Part shown: positions 17,607 to 28,360 of the stretch, piece by piece | Layout of the letters: every line of letters begins with the position of its first letter | Position numbering within the stretch: the stretch's first letter is position 1 | DNA from: Vibrio ouci | GTDB taxonomy: Bacteria > Pseudomonadota > Gammaproteobacteria > Enterobacterales > Vibrionaceae | Direction: 5' to 3' | Assembly: GCF_004551525.1 (NCBI RefSeq) | Contig: NZ_SATR01000001.1 | Coordinates: 186,001 to 250,000, forward strand | DNA length: 64,000 nt | Translations under genes and position numbers: made by a program | The notes under the pieces: generated by a model | What the model was told of the DNA's origin: nothing | Seen by the model: the letters and a program-made list of their open reading frames with translations, nothing else | Database searches by the model: none

Positions 17607-19154
17607 ATGTCAGACGCAGTAAATAAGCCGCACTCTGATTCGGATATCGAAAACAAGAGCTATAAAGAGCTGCACCGTCCAGCTTCTGAATTTGAAAGCC
17701 GTTCAGATTACCTAGATCACGAACTACAAATCATGAAGCCACGCCGCTTCGGTTTGAACCTTCCAGGTCGTGACTTCCGTTTCGAACTAGAAGATTTGGT
17801 TCCTGCTCTTGCCGGTACTATCGGTATTATCGCAATGTACTCTGCGGTAATGATGTCTTGGGCTGAAGGCCTTACCGCTGCATGGGATCACGTTAACTTA
17901 GGCAAAGATTTTGCGATTGAAGTTGCACGTGTAGAAATGCTTATCCCTGCACTCCTTTTCTGTGTGCTTGCTTCTGGCTTTATTAACCCTAAAGCTAACC
18001 TAGCGGGTAACCACGGGCCAATGATCCCTCTTATCGGCACAATCGCTCTAGCGGGTGCACACCCTCTTGCATTGGCAATCCTAATTGGTGTATTCGGTTT
18101 AATCCTGAGTCTGCTTAAAGGTGGTTCGAAGCTGGTTAACCTTACCTCACAAGGTACAGCGGGTGGCTTGCTTATCTTCCTTGGTTTGACCGGTACAATG
18201 AGCCAAATCAACTCAATCCAAACTTGGGCTGTTGGTCTGCAATCAGACACAGTAGCCGCAGGTAGCATGGGTTATGTCGGTCTAATCGTTCTAGCCGTAA
18301 CAATCGCGCTTTACGCATTCCTAGCAAAAGTGAATAAGCGTTGGCTTGCAATCCCAGTGTGTGCATTTACAGGCCTTGCTATTGCTCTTGTACTAGGCGC
18401 AGGTTTCGATATCAAGTTCGTAACAGAAACTGGTCTTCCTAACCTAAACCCAGTGTACTGGTGGGGTAGCACTGAAGAAGGTTGGATGCTTGGTCTACCA
18501 AATGTTCAGCACTTCATCGCATCTCTTCCATTCGCTATCCTAGCGGTTGCGATGTGGTCACCTGACTTCCTTGGTCACCGTATTTTCCAAGAGCTCAACT
18601 ACCCTAAAAAGTCTGAAAAAGTACTGATGGACGTTGATGACACTATGACTATGTGTTCTGTTCGCCAAATGGTTGGTACAGCAGTGGGCGGTGGTAACAT
18701 CACTTCATCTTGGGGTACGTACATGATCCCAGCGGCGATTGCTAAACGTCCAATCCCAGCTGGTGCGATTCTACTTGGTTCACTATGTATCATCGTTGCT
18801 ATTCTTGGTTTCCCAATGGATATCGCGGTATGGCCACCAGTAATGCGTGTTGCTCTTCTTGTAGGTGTATCTTTGCCACTACTTGAAGCGGGTATGCAGA
18901 TGGTTAAAGACAGCAAAGATTCACAAGCTGCAGGTATCTGTATCTTTGGCTCAGCAGTCGTGAACCCTGTTCTAGCTTGGGCATTAACCATGCTACTCGA
19001 TAACAACGGTCTAATCGGTGATAAAGAGCGTGCAGCACGCCTATCATTCGTCGACAAAATTGTTATCCCTGTAGGTGTACTTGTTATCTGTCTAGTTGCT
19101 ATGCTAGCAGTTGGTATGCTAGAAGGTCAGTACGGAATCCCTGCGTTCCTATAA
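17607..19154 (+). CDS. Multi-pass membrane protein, DUF3360-type, probable transporter
   Basis: The 515-residue protein has a charged cytosolic N-terminus of about 60 residues, then about 11-12 hydrophobic helices with conserved glycine- and proline-rich turns (GNHGPMIPLIGTIALAGAHP, TSQGTAGGLLIFLGLTG, AVGGGNITSSWGTYMIPAA). I believe it belongs to the uncharacterised family DUF3360, common in Vibrio; the repeated helix pattern looks like a secondary transporter. The substrate is unknown. It lies immediately before pflB and behind an FNR-type promoter, so a role in anaerobic uptake or release of an organic acid is a reasonable guess. Its GAGGAATC ribosome site is strong. Confidence 0.72.
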   Translation: MSDAVNKPHSDSDIENKSYKELHRPASEFESRSDYLDHELQIMKPRRFGLNLPGRDFRFELEDLVPALAGTIGIIAMYSAVMMSWAEGLTAAWDHVNLGKDFAIEVARVEMLIPALLFCVLASGFINPKANLAGNHGPMIPLIGTIALAGAHPLALAILIGVFGLILSLLKGGSKLVNLTSQGTAGGLLIFLGLTGTMSQINSIQTWAVGLQSDTVAAGSMGYVGLIVLAVTIALYAFLAKVNKRWLAIPVCAFTGLAIALVLGAGFDIKFVTETGLPNLNPVYWWGSTEEGWMLGLPNVQHFIASLPFAILAVAMWSPDFLGHRIFQELNYPKKSEKVLMDVDDTMTMCSVRQMVGTAVGGGNITSSWGTYMIPAAIAKRPIPAGAILLGSLCIIVAILGFPMDIAVWPPVMRVALLVGVSLPLLEAGMQMVKDSKDSQAAGICIFGSAVVNPVLAWALTMLLDNNGLIGDKERAARLSFVDKIVIPVGVLVICLVAMLAVGMLEGQYGIPAFL

Positions 19155-19162
19155 GCAGAAAG

Positions 19163-19198
19163 GTGTTGAGAGCCTGCATTGGGCTCTCAACTTTTTTT
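19163..19198 (+). terminator. Terminator after the DUF3360 gene
   Basis: GTTGAGAGCC / GGGCTCTCAAC hairpin followed by seven T; separates this transcript from pflB. Confidence 0.88.
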
Positions 19199-19246
19199 GA
19201 ATAACAAGATTTATTTTAAAAAATAATTTAATAAATGGACCATTTA

Positions 19247-19260
19247 TTGATTTAGTTTAA
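19247..19260 (+). promoter_or_regulatory. Weak FNR-like box upstream of pflB
   Basis: TTGAT-TTAG-TTTAA has one perfect and one partial half site. A CATACT -10-like element follows at 19281. FNR and ArcA activation of pflB is established in E. coli. The 325-base gap (19155-19479) otherwise shows only AT-rich DNA and a small CTAGCTG/CAGTTAG stem just before the pflB ribosome site. Confidence 0.3.
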
Positions 19261-19479
19261 GGTTTGCAAAATTTTTTTAGCATACTCTTGAAAGCAAGTT
19301 AATCAGTAACCATTTAAATAGCAGTGACAATATCTATAGTTTTACACGGATTTGACTGTTCGATTTTAAAGACTATACATATTGTTATTCATAAGAGTGT
19401 ACCGCCCCAGCAATGGGAAACTAGCTGGCTCAACAGTTAGCAAGGTACGTGTTTTTTCTACTAAAAAGGTAGGTATGTC

Positions 19480-21756
19480 ATGGCAGAGCAATTTGCTAAA
19501 GCTTGGGAAGGTTTTGCTAACGGTGATTGGCAAAACGAAGTAAACGTTCGCGACTTCATTCAGAAGAACTACACACCATATGAAGGCGACGAGTCTTTCC
19601 TAGTTTCTGAAGGTACTGAAGCAACTAACACGCTTTGGGCTAAAGTAATGGAAGGTATCAAGCAGGAAAACGCGACTCACGCACCTGTTGATTTCGATAC
19701 TTCTGTTATCTCTACCATCACTTCACATGATGCTGGTTACATTAGCAAAGACCTAGAAACTATCGTAGGTCTACAAACTGAAGCTCCGCTTAAGCGTGCA
19801 ATCATGCCTAACGGCGGCGTACGTATGATCGAAGGTTCTTGTAAAGCATACGGCCGTACGCTTGATCCACAAGTTTCTAAAATCTACTCTGAGTACCGCA
19901 AAACACACAACCAAGGTGTTTTCGATGTTTACTCTCCTGACATCCTAAAATGTCGTAAGTCTGGTGTTCTAACTGGTCTTCCAGATGCATACGGTCGTGG
20001 TCGTATCATCGGTGACTACCGTCGTGTAGCACTATACGGTGTAGATTTCCTAATCAAAGACAAAGTAGCTCAATTCCACTCTACTCAAGAGAAGCTAGAG
20101 TCTGGTGACGATCTACAAATGACGATGCAACTTCGTGAAGAGATTCAAGAGCAGCACCGTGCACTAGGTCAAATGAAAGAAATGGCAGCATCTTACGGCT
20201 ACGACATTTCTGGTCCTGCGACGACAGCTCAAGAAGCTATCCAGTGGACTTACTTTGGTTACCTAGCAGCGGTTAAATCTCAAAACGGCGCAGCAATGTC
20301 TCTAGGTCGTACTTCGACTTTCCTTGACGTATACGTTGAGCGTGACATCGCAGCTGGCATCATCACAGAAGAACAAGCTCAGGAAATGATCGACCACTTC
20401 GTAATGAAACTACGTATGGTTCGTTTCCTACGTACTCCTGAGTACGATGAGCTATTCTCTGGCGACCCAATCTGGGCAACAGAATCTATGGGTGGTATGG
20501 GTGTTGACGGTCGTACGCTAGTTACACGTACTAACTTCCGTTTCCTAAACACGCTATACACTATGGGTCCTTCTCCAGAGCCAAACATCACTGTACTTTG
20601 GTCTGAGCAGCTACCTGACGGCTTCAAGAAGTTCTGTGCGAAAGTATCTATCGATACTTCTTCTATCCAGTACGAAAACGATGACCTAATGCGTCCAGAT
20701 TTCGACAACGATGACTACGCTATCGCTTGTTGTGTATCTCCAATGGTTATTGGTAAGCACATGCAGTTCTTCGGTGCTCGTGCAAACCTAGCTAAGACTC
20801 TACTTTACGTTATCAACGGCGGTGTAGATGAGAAGCTTAAGATCCAAGTAGGTCCTAAGGCTGAAGCAATGACTGACGAAGTTCTAGACTTCGACAAAGT
20901 TTGGGCTGGTCTAGACAACCTAATGGATTGGCTAGCTAAGCAATACGTGACTGCGCTAAACGCAATCCACTACTCACACGACAAATACAGCTACGAAGCA
21001 GCTCTAATGGCTCTTCATGACCGTGACGTTCGTCGTACTATGGCTTGTGGTATCGCTGGTCTATCTGTTGCAGCGGACTCTCTATCTGCAATCAAATACG
21101 GTAAGGTTAAGCCTATCCGTGACGAAGATGGCATCGCAATCGACTTCGAAATCGAAGGCGACTACCCTAAATTTGGTAACAACGACGCACGTGTTGATGA
21201 CATGGCTTGTGAACTTGTTTCTAACTTCATGGGTAAAATCCGTAAGCTTAAGACTTACCGTGACGCTATCCCTACTCAGTCTATCCTTACTATCACTTCA
21301 AACGTGGTATACGGTAAGAAGACTGGTACTACGCCAGACGGTCGTAAAGCAGGTGCTCCATTCGCTCCAGGTGCTAACCCAATGCACGGTCGCGATGAGA
21401 AAGGTGCTGTAGCATCTCTAACATCTGTAGGTAAACTACCGTTTGCTGACGCTAAAGATGGTATCTCTTACACATTCTCTATCGTGCCAAATGCGCTAGG
21501 TAAAGAAGAAGGTTCACAGCGCGCTAACCTTGCTGGTCTTATGGATGGTTACTTCCACCATGAGCAAGGCATCGAAGGCGGCCAACACCTGAACGTTAAC
21601 GTTCTTAACCGTGAAACTCTAGAAGACGCAGTTAAGCACCCTGAGAACTACCCTCAGCTAACAATCCGTGTATCTGGTTACGCTGTTCGCTTCAACTCTC
21701 TAACTGTTGAGCAGCAAAAAGACGTAATCGCACGTACATTTACTGAGTCTCTATAA
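19480..21756 (+). CDS. pflB: Pyruvate formate-lyase
   Basis: The 758-residue glycyl-radical enzyme splits pyruvate with CoA into acetyl-CoA and formate during anaerobic growth. The catalytic cysteines are Cys417-Cys418 (IACCVSPM) and the radical glycine is Gly733 (RVSGYAV), matching E. coli PflB positions to within a residue. Codon use is strongly biased to abundant tRNAs (CTA/GGT/CGT rich), fitting very high expression. Unlike in E. coli, neither focA nor pflA is adjacent: a DUF3360 gene lies upstream, and the activase is 3.3 kb downstream. AGGTAGGT precedes the ATG. Confidence 0.97.
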   Translation: MAEQFAKAWEGFANGDWQNEVNVRDFIQKNYTPYEGDESFLVSEGTEATNTLWAKVMEGIKQENATHAPVDFDTSVISTITSHDAGYISKDLETIVGLQTEAPLKRAIMPNGGVRMIEGSCKAYGRTLDPQVSKIYSEYRKTHNQGVFDVYSPDILKCRKSGVLTGLPDAYGRGRIIGDYRRVALYGVDFLIKDKVAQFHSTQEKLESGDDLQMTMQLREEIQEQHRALGQMKEMAASYGYDISGPATTAQEAIQWTYFGYLAAVKSQNGAAMSLGRTSTFLDVYVERDIAAGIITEEQAQEMIDHFVMKLRMVRFLRTPEYDELFSGDPIWATESMGGMGVDGRTLVTRTNFRFLNTLYTMGPSPEPNITVLWSEQLPDGFKKFCAKVSIDTSSIQYENDDLMRPDFDNDDYAIACCVSPMVIGKHMQFFGARANLAKTLLYVINGGVDEKLKIQVGPKAEAMTDEVLDFDKVWAGLDNLMDWLAKQYVTALNAIHYSHDKYSYEAALMALHDRDVRRTMACGIAGLSVAADSLSAIKYGKVKPIRDEDGIAIDFEIEGDYPKFGNNDARVDDMACELVSNFMGKIRKLKTYRDAIPTQSILTITSNVVYGKKTGTTPDGRKAGAPFAPGANPMHGRDEKGAVASLTSVGKLPFADAKDGISYTFSIVPNALGKEEGSQRANLAGLMDGYFHHEQGIEGGQHLNVNVLNRETLEDAVKHPENYPQLTIRVSGYAVRFNSLTVEQQKDVIARTFTESL

Positions 21757-21776
21757 TCTCAGTTAAATGATTGACT

Positions 21777-21802
21777 AAAGCCCCGCAAACGCGGGGCTTT
21801 AT
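21777..21802 (+). terminator. pflB terminator
   Basis: AAAGCCCCGC / GCGGGGCTTT hairpin followed by ATTATT. Confidence 0.88.
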
Positions 21803-21934
21803 TATTTCTACTTATCAAACTCTCCGCTTTCAGCGATTTCGCACACACTTCCCTTCAGATGGCCCATTTATTGCTACCATTTGTATCAATTTATCCTGTA
21901 CTATCAGCTCAGTTATTTTGTGAAGCACAATCAA

Positions 21935-22942
21935 ATGAAGTTAAACCACGCACTGCTGTTGCCACTTGTATTGGCCTCTACGGCATCTTTTGCCTCGGAA
22001 AAATCAACCATCCAATTTTCGCTTGATAATGATGGCGTTTTTGGCGTTGACCAAGACTATACCAATGGTATTTTTCTCTCCTATACCAGTGGAGCAATCA
22101 CTCCTTACTCACTCTTTAGTCCATTGAGTCTTTCATATTGGGGTGGTGCGTCATTAGATAAGTTTGAGTTCACTTTAGGCCACAAGATGTATACGCCTTC
22201 GGATATCGAAGCGACCGAGCCAATGATCAATGATCGCCCTTATGCGGGTTACTTACATGGCGAGTTCAATTACATCAGTCTGCACCCTCAGCAAGCGCAG
22301 CGATTCAATCTAACGATAGGCACAACAGGTGAGAACTCTCTTTCAGAAGAGGCACAAAAGTTAGTCCATTCAATCACCAAGTCAGATGAGCCAAATGGCT
22401 GGGGCTATCAGATTGATAATGAGGTGGTTGGTAGTATTGGCTACTTAAGCCACTTCAACTTGATTCGTCAGCGTTCTGTTGCCAATACCGATTGGGAAGT
22501 ATCAAACGTATCTGAGATTAATGTCGGAAACTTCCGCAGCGATGTATCCACTGGTTTGATGTTCCGTTGGGGTGCCGATCTAGGCGGTAGTATGGGCGCT
22601 GCTAACATCGACAACGAGAATCCGTTTAGAGCGGGCATGCTAGGCGCTTCACAAGGCGGTTGGTTCTTCTTCGCTGGTGCAGAAGCACGCTATCGCTTCA
22701 ATGATATTACTATCGAAGGTGACCGCCCTGGTGTTGATGAATATGCGATTGCCAATGGCGAAGATCCTAGTATCTATGATGTTGAACTGGAAAATGTCCA
22801 AGCGACAGGCGTAACTGGCTTTGCTTGGTACAACCAAATGTTTGGTGCGACATTGACGGCAACCGTGAAAACGCCGGATTACAAAGACGCGCCTGAATCC
22901 GTATACGGCACAGGCGCTATCACTTTTTACGCTTTCTTCTAA
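21935..22942 (+). CDS. lpxR: Lipid A 3'-O-deacylase family protein (LpxR/DUF2219)
   Basis: The 335-residue product has a signal peptide ([20 protein letters not shown]) and an outer-membrane barrel ending in phenylalanine. The N-terminal block [18 protein letters not shown] carries the Asn-Asp pair and YTNG typical of LpxR, which removes the 3'-linked acyloxyacyl chain of lipid A with calcium. [11 protein letters not shown] is another family motif. The reading frame extends to an ATG at 21881, but ATG 21935 starts the signal peptide. Its stop codon overlaps the stop of the converging chemoreceptor gene. Activity on lipid A is inferred from family. Confidence 0.83.
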   Translation: MKLNHALLLPLVLASTASFASEKSTIQFSLDNDGVFGVDQDYTNGIFLSYTSGAITPYSLFSPLSLSYWGGASLDKFEFTLGHKMYTPSDIEATEPMINDRPYAGYLHGEFNYISLHPQQAQRFNLTIGTTGENSLSEEAQKLVHSITKSDEPNGWGYQIDNEVVGSIGYLSHFNLIRQRSVANTDWEVSNVSEINVGNFRSDVSTGLMFRWGADLGGSMGAANIDNENPFRAGMLGASQGGWFFFAGAEARYRFNDITIEGDRPGVDEYAIANGEDPSIYDVELENVQATGVTGFAWYNQMFGATLTATVKTPDYKDAPESVYGTGAITFYAFF

Positions 22943-24819
22943 ATCGTAAATTTCTGGCAGTCTTGATTGAGGCTGCCAGCTCTCTGCTCTACCGCTCTAC
23001 TGACACTCTTCAACTGCGCGTTATTCTCTTCAAGCTCTTTCATCGCCGAGGATATCTGTGTCATGTTATCTGCCATTGACTGACTAGTGGTCGCAAGCTC
23101 TTTAATTGAGGTAAAAATAACTTCTGTTTGATGCGATGCTTCACCTGCCTTTTCAGTGATCAATTTAAGTGCATCCATCGCTTCGTGACCTTTCTCTCGT
23201 CCTGCGGTCATTGAAGATTCAGACTGACCAATGTATTGGGTCACCTCTGCACTCTCTTTCTTCATGGTATCGATCGTTCCAGAAATCTCTGTAACGGCAT
23301 CAACCGTTCGCACTGCTAGACTACGTACTTCATCGGCAACAACGGCAAAACCTCGCCCTTGCTCCCCTGCTCTCGCCGCTTCAATAGCCGCATTCAAAGC
23401 AAGTAAGTTAGTTTGTTCAGCAATTCCGTTAATGATCTCCATCACAGAGTCAACTTTTGACGACGCTTCTTCTAACTGTTTAATATGCCCTGCAGCGGAA
23501 GTCATGATCGCGCCGACCTCTTCTAAAGAGCCGATCGCGGAGCCAATCACCTTTGCCCCCTCTTCCGCTGCGTGAGTTGAAGAGCGGCTTATTTCTGCCA
23601 CAAACTCTAGCGAATTAGAGACTTCTTGAGTGGTCACGCTCACCTCTTCGGTTGCAGAAGCCAGCAGTTGAGTTTGACCCAAGACTTCAGACTGGTGATG
23701 AGCCAACATATCTAACCCTTGGTTGAGCTCTGCTGCATTGCCCGAAAGTTCTTGGCTGCTTGACTGTACGCCCGATACCAATTCACCTAAATTTTCACAA
23801 CTTTGGTTAATGCTTGTTGCGAGCTGATTGAATTCATCATTCGGATTTTTTGCCGTTGTCATACGCTGAGAAAGATCCCCCAGCGACAAGCTATGAAGAA
23901 CTTCCTTGGTACGATTTAAAGAACGGGACATCGATGCACTCTGCATACCAGAGATTGAAATGGTAAACACGGCTAATACCACACAGGCGACCATGATCGA
24001 CCACATAGTCTGGGTCGAGGCTTTTTCTGCAACTTGTTGATAGTTTTCACTAATCCCCCCTAAATCAGAGGTGATATTACCAATCAGTTGGGTCATTTGA
24101 TTCTTAGACACTTCAAGTTGCTGCTCTACAACACCTAACTGCTGCGAGAGCTCAGCAACCCGAGTGAACGTCTGTTTATATTGCTCAATTTCCTTTTCAT
24201 ATAACTCAAGCATGGCATACACATTAGACATGCTCTCGAAACTGCCCATCGCACGATTAAATAGCTTTAAGTTGTCTTCGGTCGGTTGCAGCAAATAGTT
24301 TTGTTGCGACTTGACCATGGCTTGGAAGTCCGAATTGAGCGTAACCATGCCGGTTTCAATGATCTTTTGTTCAATCACTGTCGCGAGCTGTTTTAGCTGA
24401 CCAAGTTTGCCTTCATCAATATTAAAGCCCATCTCTTGCTTTAACGTTAGCCAAGGCATAACCGAACTACGAAAGTTCATGACACTTTCATTGAGACTCT
24501 GAGCTTGCTGGTTTAAACCAACTTTAGTGAGAAACTGAGAGTCTTGTTCAATCGCTTTTACTACGTCCTCGATAACGTTTTTCGTTTCCGCGACACGTGA
24601 TCCCGTCATTGTATCGAGCTCTCCGCCTAAAGTAAGAATCTCACTTTGGGTTTGATAAATAGACAAGGAGCCTTTAGCAATATCACCACTACTGTGATAC
24701 TGATCTTTCATGTGTGACAATCGACTAGAAGTGAATGTGGCGAGGGAAACAAATCCTATCGTCAAAATAATCAAAAACAGCGTCACCTTTTGTTTTTGAG
24801 AGAGCGCAAGCATATCCAT
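22939..24819 (-). CDS. Methyl-accepting chemotaxis protein
   Basis: The 626-residue chemoreceptor has a transmembrane helix at about residues 12-32, a roughly 240-residue periplasmic helical sensor region without Cache or PAS signatures, a second helix at about 275-297, a HAMP domain ([19 protein letters not shown]) and a long signalling coiled coil. The hairpin tip [20 protein letters not shown], which docks CheA and CheW, is intact. There is no C-terminal CheR-binding pentapeptide. The ligand is unknown. It sits between lpxR and pflA, on the strand opposite to both. Confidence 0.9.
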   Translation of the reverse strand: MDMLALSQKQKVTLFLIILTIGFVSLATFTSSRLSHMKDQYHSSGDIAKGSLSIYQTQSEILTLGGELDTMTGSRVAETKNVIEDVVKAIEQDSQFLTKVGLNQQAQSLNESVMNFRSSVMPWLTLKQEMGFNIDEGKLGQLKQLATVIEQKIIETGMVTLNSDFQAMVKSQQNYLLQPTEDNLKLFNRAMGSFESMSNVYAMLELYEKEIEQYKQTFTRVAELSQQLGVVEQQLEVSKNQMTQLIGNITSDLGGISENYQQVAEKASTQTMWSIMVACVVLAVFTISISGMQSASMSRSLNRTKEVLHSLSLGDLSQRMTTAKNPNDEFNQLATSINQSCENLGELVSGVQSSSQELSGNAAELNQGLDMLAHHQSEVLGQTQLLASATEEVSVTTQEVSNSLEFVAEISRSSTHAAEEGAKVIGSAIGSLEEVGAIMTSAAGHIKQLEEASSKVDSVMEIINGIAEQTNLLALNAAIEAARAGEQGRGFAVVADEVRSLAVRTVDAVTEISGTIDTMKKESAEVTQYIGQSESSMTAGREKGHEAMDALKLITEKAGEASHQTEVIFTSIKELATTSQSMADNMTQISSAMKELEENNAQLKSVSRAVEQRAGSLNQDCQKFTI

Positions 24820-25043
24820 AAAAAGTTCCTTTGCATCAATCAGATGTAAAAAACCTTGCCATACTGTTGTGAATCATTGTTATTGTTTTTTATATCAATG
24901 AAACAATTTTATAACATAAATTTTAGCAAATATGCGCATTTTTTCTTAATTCGGCTTTTCTCGTTGAGAACACTGAGAAAACCTATTTTGTCCCCACAAT
25001 TTGTAATAAAATAACGCACAAATAACTAATACGAGATGAGCTC

Positions 25044-25784
25044 ATGTCAACTACTGGTCGTATTCATTCTTTTGAGTCGTGTGGAACCGTAGACGGTCCT
25101 GGTATCCGTTTTATTGTCTTTTTGCAAGGCTGCCTAATGCGTTGTAAGTATTGCCACAACCGTGACACTTGGGACACGCACGATGGCAAAGAAGTTACCG
25201 TTGAAGAGATCATCAATGAAGCGAAATCGTACCGCCATTTCATGAATGCCTCAGGTGGTGGTGTGACATGTTCTGGTGGCGAAGCCATGCTTCAACCTGA
25301 ATTTGTCCGTGACTTCTTCCGCGCTGCACGCAACGAAGGTATTCACACTTGTCTAGACACCAACGGCTACATTCGTAAACACACTGATGTGGTAGACGAA
25401 GTTCTCGAAGAGACCGATCTAGTGATGCTAGACCTCAAGCATATGAAAGATGAGATCCATCATGACTTTATTGGTGTTTCTAACAAGCGTACGCTCGACT
25501 TTGCCCGCTACTTACAAAAGATTGGCCAGAAAACGTGGATTCGTTACGTTGTGGTTCCGGGTTACACAGACGATCCAGAAGCCGCGCATATGCTTGGTGA
25601 GTTCATTAAAGATATGGACAACATTGAGAAAGTAGAATTGCTTCCATATCACAAGCTAGGTGCTCATAAATGGGAAGCATTAGGCCTTGAATATCCATTA
25701 GAGGGTACCAATCCTCCTTCAAAAGAAGTCATGGACTCAATCGTATCAATTCTTGAGCAGTATCACTCTAACGTAAAATACTGA
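25044..25784 (+). CDS. pflA: Pyruvate formate-lyase activating enzyme
   Basis: The 246-residue radical-SAM protein has Cys30, Cys34 and Cys37 in the CX3CX2C motif that holds the 4Fe-4S cluster, followed by the SAM-binding [10 protein letters not shown] near residues 75-85. It abstracts hydrogen from the PflB glycine to start the radical. Length equals E. coli PflA (246). It has its own start region after a 224-base gap behind the chemoreceptor gene, so it is transcribed apart from pflB. Confidence 0.96.
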   Translation: MSTTGRIHSFESCGTVDGPGIRFIVFLQGCLMRCKYCHNRDTWDTHDGKEVTVEEIINEAKSYRHFMNASGGGVTCSGGEAMLQPEFVRDFFRAARNEGIHTCLDTNGYIRKHTDVVDEVLEETDLVMLDLKHMKDEIHHDFIGVSNKRTLDFARYLQKIGQKTWIRYVVVPGYTDDPEAAHMLGEFIKDMDNIEKVELLPYHKLGAHKWEALGLEYPLEGTNPPSKEVMDSIVSILEQYHSNVKY

Positions 25785-25806
25785 TACCAAGTTCGCCAAG
25801 ATTCGT

Positions 25807-25841
25807 AAAAAATACCAGCCTACTCAGGTTGGTATTTTTTT
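25807..25841 (+). terminator. pflA terminator
   Basis: AAATACCAGCCT / AGGTTGGTATTT hairpin followed by a T run; the next gene starts 10 bases later. Confidence 0.85.
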
Positions 25842-25850
25842 GAGGTTTAC

Positions 25851-26513
25851 GTGGCACTAAATGAGCTCTGCGCTCTTCTGATTATATTATGTGTAATTCC
25901 CCTAGCTTGGCGTGATGCGCGTGACGTGTTGCTGCCCAAGCTCAAACAAGAGCGTTCATTTCAGCATATTACCTTCGGAGTTGCCTTCGCTCTATTTGTG
26001 CTTTGGTCTGCGGACGCTGGGGTAAAAGAAGGGCTATCGATTCACTTTTTAGCGATTACTGCCTTAACACTGATGTATGGGTGGCGCAGCGCGTTCACTC
26101 TATCTATTGTTATCTATTTTTTGATCGCACTTTCTGGTGAGATTACCTTCTTCCAGCTACCCGAGCACATACTCTTCTCAGCGTTAATTCCTATTACCAT
26201 CAGCTACTGTGTCTTCTTGCTGAGTTATCATTATCTTCCGCGTAACATATTTGTCTTTATCTTTGTCGCGGGGTTCTTAAATGGTGGTCTTACCGGAAGT
26301 TTGCACTTGGTTATTAATGCTGGCTATTTATTGGCTATCACTGATTATGACTGGCAAACCATATTCGATAACTACCTCATATTTACCCCACTGCTCGCCT
26401 TTCCTGAAGGTCTATTAAATGGCATGACTCTCGCCATGCTGTGCGTTTTTAAACCTGAGTTGCTTAGAGTCTTTTCCGACCGAGACTATATCTACAACCA
26501 CTACCATAAATAG
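25851..26513 (+). CDS. CbiM-like energy-coupling factor permease, putative
   Basis: The 220-residue membrane protein has about six helices and family features of CbiM-type S components: GLSIHFLAITALTLMYGW (about residues 61-78) and PLLAFPEGLLNGM near the end. CbiM proteins bind cobalt or nickel with an N-terminal MHI..DG loop; that loop is absent here, so metal specificity is doubtful. No ATPase or CbiN/CbiQ gene is nearby. The GTG start follows TGAGG closely. Because it begins right after the pflA terminator, it may depend on read-through or a hidden promoter. Confidence 0.65.
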   Translation: MALNELCALLIILCVIPLAWRDARDVLLPKLKQERSFQHITFGVAFALFVLWSADAGVKEGLSIHFLAITALTLMYGWRSAFTLSIVIYFLIALSGEITFFQLPEHILFSALIPITISYCVFLLSYHYLPRNIFVFIFVAGFLNGGLTGSLHLVINAGYLLAITDYDWQTIFDNYLIFTPLLAFPEGLLNGMTLAMLCVFKPELLRVFSDRDYIYNHYHK

Positions 26514-26640
26514 CGGAAAAAATTCTCACTGATTCTTTGTACTTTTCATATTAAATATGTGTTGAGATCATGTTTCACCCCCCAAGGAAAAGATAACCTA
26601 AGCACATTAAAAATGTATTAGATTATTTAGTGAGGCCACC

Positions 26641-27141
26641 ATGGAAATGACAAACGCTCAACGTTTGATCCTATCAAATCAATATTACCTAATGTCGCAA
26701 ATGAACCCAGAAAATGCGGCAAAATACCAACGTCTACAAACCATCGTAGAGCGTGGCTATGAACTTCAAATGAGCGAGTTAAACAAAGACTTTGGCTGCT
26801 TAGTAGAAGCGGAATGTCGTGAAGTGATTGATATCATGGAAATGTACCATGCGATGCAAGAATCAAATAACATGCTTAGTGAAGGTGAGCAAAAAGACGT
26901 TGATCAACGCCGCCTAATCTTCCTTGGGTTTGACATCGCAGCTGAAGCTCAACTGGTTAACTATGTTCGCTTCCTAACAGGCTCTGAAGGTCTGTACCCT
27001 CAATTCGACAAAGGTGAGCACCACTTTAACGCACAAATGCCAATGCTGGATAAGTACCGTCGCATGCTGACGACATGGAAAAACTGTCCTCGTCAGTACC
27101 ATTTGTGTGCCAATGAATTAAAGCAAATTTTCAACGCTTAA
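26641..27141 (+). CDS. yfbU: YfbU family protein
   Basis: The 166-residue cytosolic, helical protein matches YfbU throughout ([14 protein letters not shown] near the start, [11 protein letters not shown] in the middle, MLDKYRRML near the end) and has the family's usual length. Its function is not established. GTGAGGCC before the ATG gives a usable ribosome site. It is a single-gene unit between an AT-rich upstream region of 127 bases and a strong terminator. Confidence 0.85.
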   Translation: MEMTNAQRLILSNQYYLMSQMNPENAAKYQRLQTIVERGYELQMSELNKDFGCLVEAECREVIDIMEMYHAMQESNNMLSEGEQKDVDQRRLIFLGFDIAAEAQLVNYVRFLTGSEGLYPQFDKGEHHFNAQMPMLDKYRRMLTTWKNCPRQYHLCANELKQIFNA

Positions 27142-27155
27142 GATTCCCGAAGATC

Positions 27156-27190
27156 GAAAAAGGGGTAGCTTCGTTAGCTACCCCTTTTTA
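27156..27190. terminator. Terminator between yfbU and the MipA/OmpV gene
   Basis: AAAAAGGGGTAGC / GCTACCCCTTTTT hairpin with A/T tracts both sides serves two converging genes. Confidence 0.88.
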
Positions 27191-27216
27191 ATACAATACA
27201 TTCAAAGAGCTATACG

Positions 27217-27978
27217 TTAGAAAACGTATGCAACACCAATATTAGCCGCAGTATGAACACCACTTTCGATCAGTGGGCTTGCTTCAATATCCCCTTCAAG
27301 GTTGGTGTAGCGGATACCTCCAGTAAGACGAATACTAGGCGTTAAGTGCATATAAGCTGACGCACCTAGGAAGAACTGACCATCCCAATCCGCGTCGAAC
27401 TCCAAACTAGGGTCACCTGCTCTAGCCGCTTCCTCTGCAGTAATGCCGTACAAATGATTATTTAATCTTTCGCTATTGTATGCGTAACCCATCGAAGGTG
27501 TGATTCCCCAACCATTTCTTCTGATTGGCAAGCGCCACGCAGCTTCTGCATATATACCATTGTGAGTTCGCCCTAAGTCACTGCCAGCGGTCGCTTCGAA
27601 CATCCCGACTAAGGTAATCAATTGATAACTAACACCGCCCAGAATTGTCGATTTACGCTCATCCATCTGCTGAATCGCGAAGTTATCCGAATCTTCAGGC
27701 TTTAAAGTCCGTGGATCGTAAACAGCACGAAAAACAATATTTTGTGGCGAACCAACCGGGAATAAACGATAGCCCGCGCTAAAGCCTCTGAGGAAAAGAT
27801 GCTCACCTTCATAGCCAATCACTGGAATCACGGTCTTGTTTGAAGGCGTATCTTTATATACCGCAGGAGAATAGGACGCAGCGACACCTAGTGACCACTG
27901 AGATATTTTCGCATTCACTAGTGGTGCTGTTAGTACAGAAGCCATCAGTACGCTTTTCAGAACAAAAGATTTCAACAT
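27217..27978 (-). CDS. MipA/OmpV family outer-membrane protein
   Basis: The 253-residue product has a signal peptide (MLKSFVLKSVLMASVLTAPLVNA) and a barrel domain with the family features WSLGVAASYSPAVYKDT and YEGEHLFLRGFSAGYRLFP, ending in phenylalanine after GVAYVF. MipA in E. coli bridges murein enzymes; OmpV in Vibrio is an immunogenic porin-like protein. The role here is not determined. The open frame extends to 28056, but ATG 27978 has TAGGAAT before it and starts the signal peptide. Confidence 0.83.
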   Translation of the reverse strand: MLKSFVLKSVLMASVLTAPLVNAKISQWSLGVAASYSPAVYKDTPSNKTVIPVIGYEGEHLFLRGFSAGYRLFPVGSPQNIVFRAVYDPRTLKPEDSDNFAIQQMDERKSTILGGVSYQLITLVGMFEATAGSDLGRTHNGIYAEAAWRLPIRRNGWGITPSMGYAYNSERLNNHLYGITAEEAARAGDPSLEFDADWDGQFFLGASAYMHLTPSIRLTGGIRYTNLEGDIEASPLIESGVHTAANIGVAYVF

Positions 27979-28166
27979 AATTCCTATCGACATTATTAGT
28001 ATTACAAATAGACGGCTGCAATTATATGGAACGACATTCCAAAACTCAATGGTCAATTTGTGTTCTTATCGCGTATCTAAGTCTTTCCCAATGGATACTT
28101 ACTAGGATTAGGCAGTAACGCAAATGCAACAAATGTCATGAAAAAACGAATTCAATCCTAAGGTTT

Positions 28167-28190
28167 AATTTGGCAAGCAAATACCAAATT
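28167..28190. promoter_or_regulatory. Operator-like inverted repeat upstream of prkA
   Basis: AATTTGG and CCAAATT form perfect arms around a 10-base spacer, about 170 bases before prkA. The 382-base gap (27979-28360) between divergent genes shows no gene and no clear sigma-54 or sigma-70 elements that I would defend. Confidence 0.3.
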
Positions 28191-28360
28191 CCCTGCGGTT
28201 AACCAATTAGTGGTCGGATATGTAGTGTTTCGTCACACATTGCAATTAAACACATATTTTTTAAGCAGAATTCTAAAAACCAACTAGGCTTAAATAAGAA
28301 AGGATTAGCTTTTCTATGCGGGTTTATTGTCAGTTTGACAGGTTCAGAGGGGAATTCATT

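Noticed and set aside
21017..21412. A 131-codon frame inside pflB
   Set aside because: It lies in another frame of a strongly codon-biased gene; the product is a repetitive Leu/Ser/Val string created by that bias.
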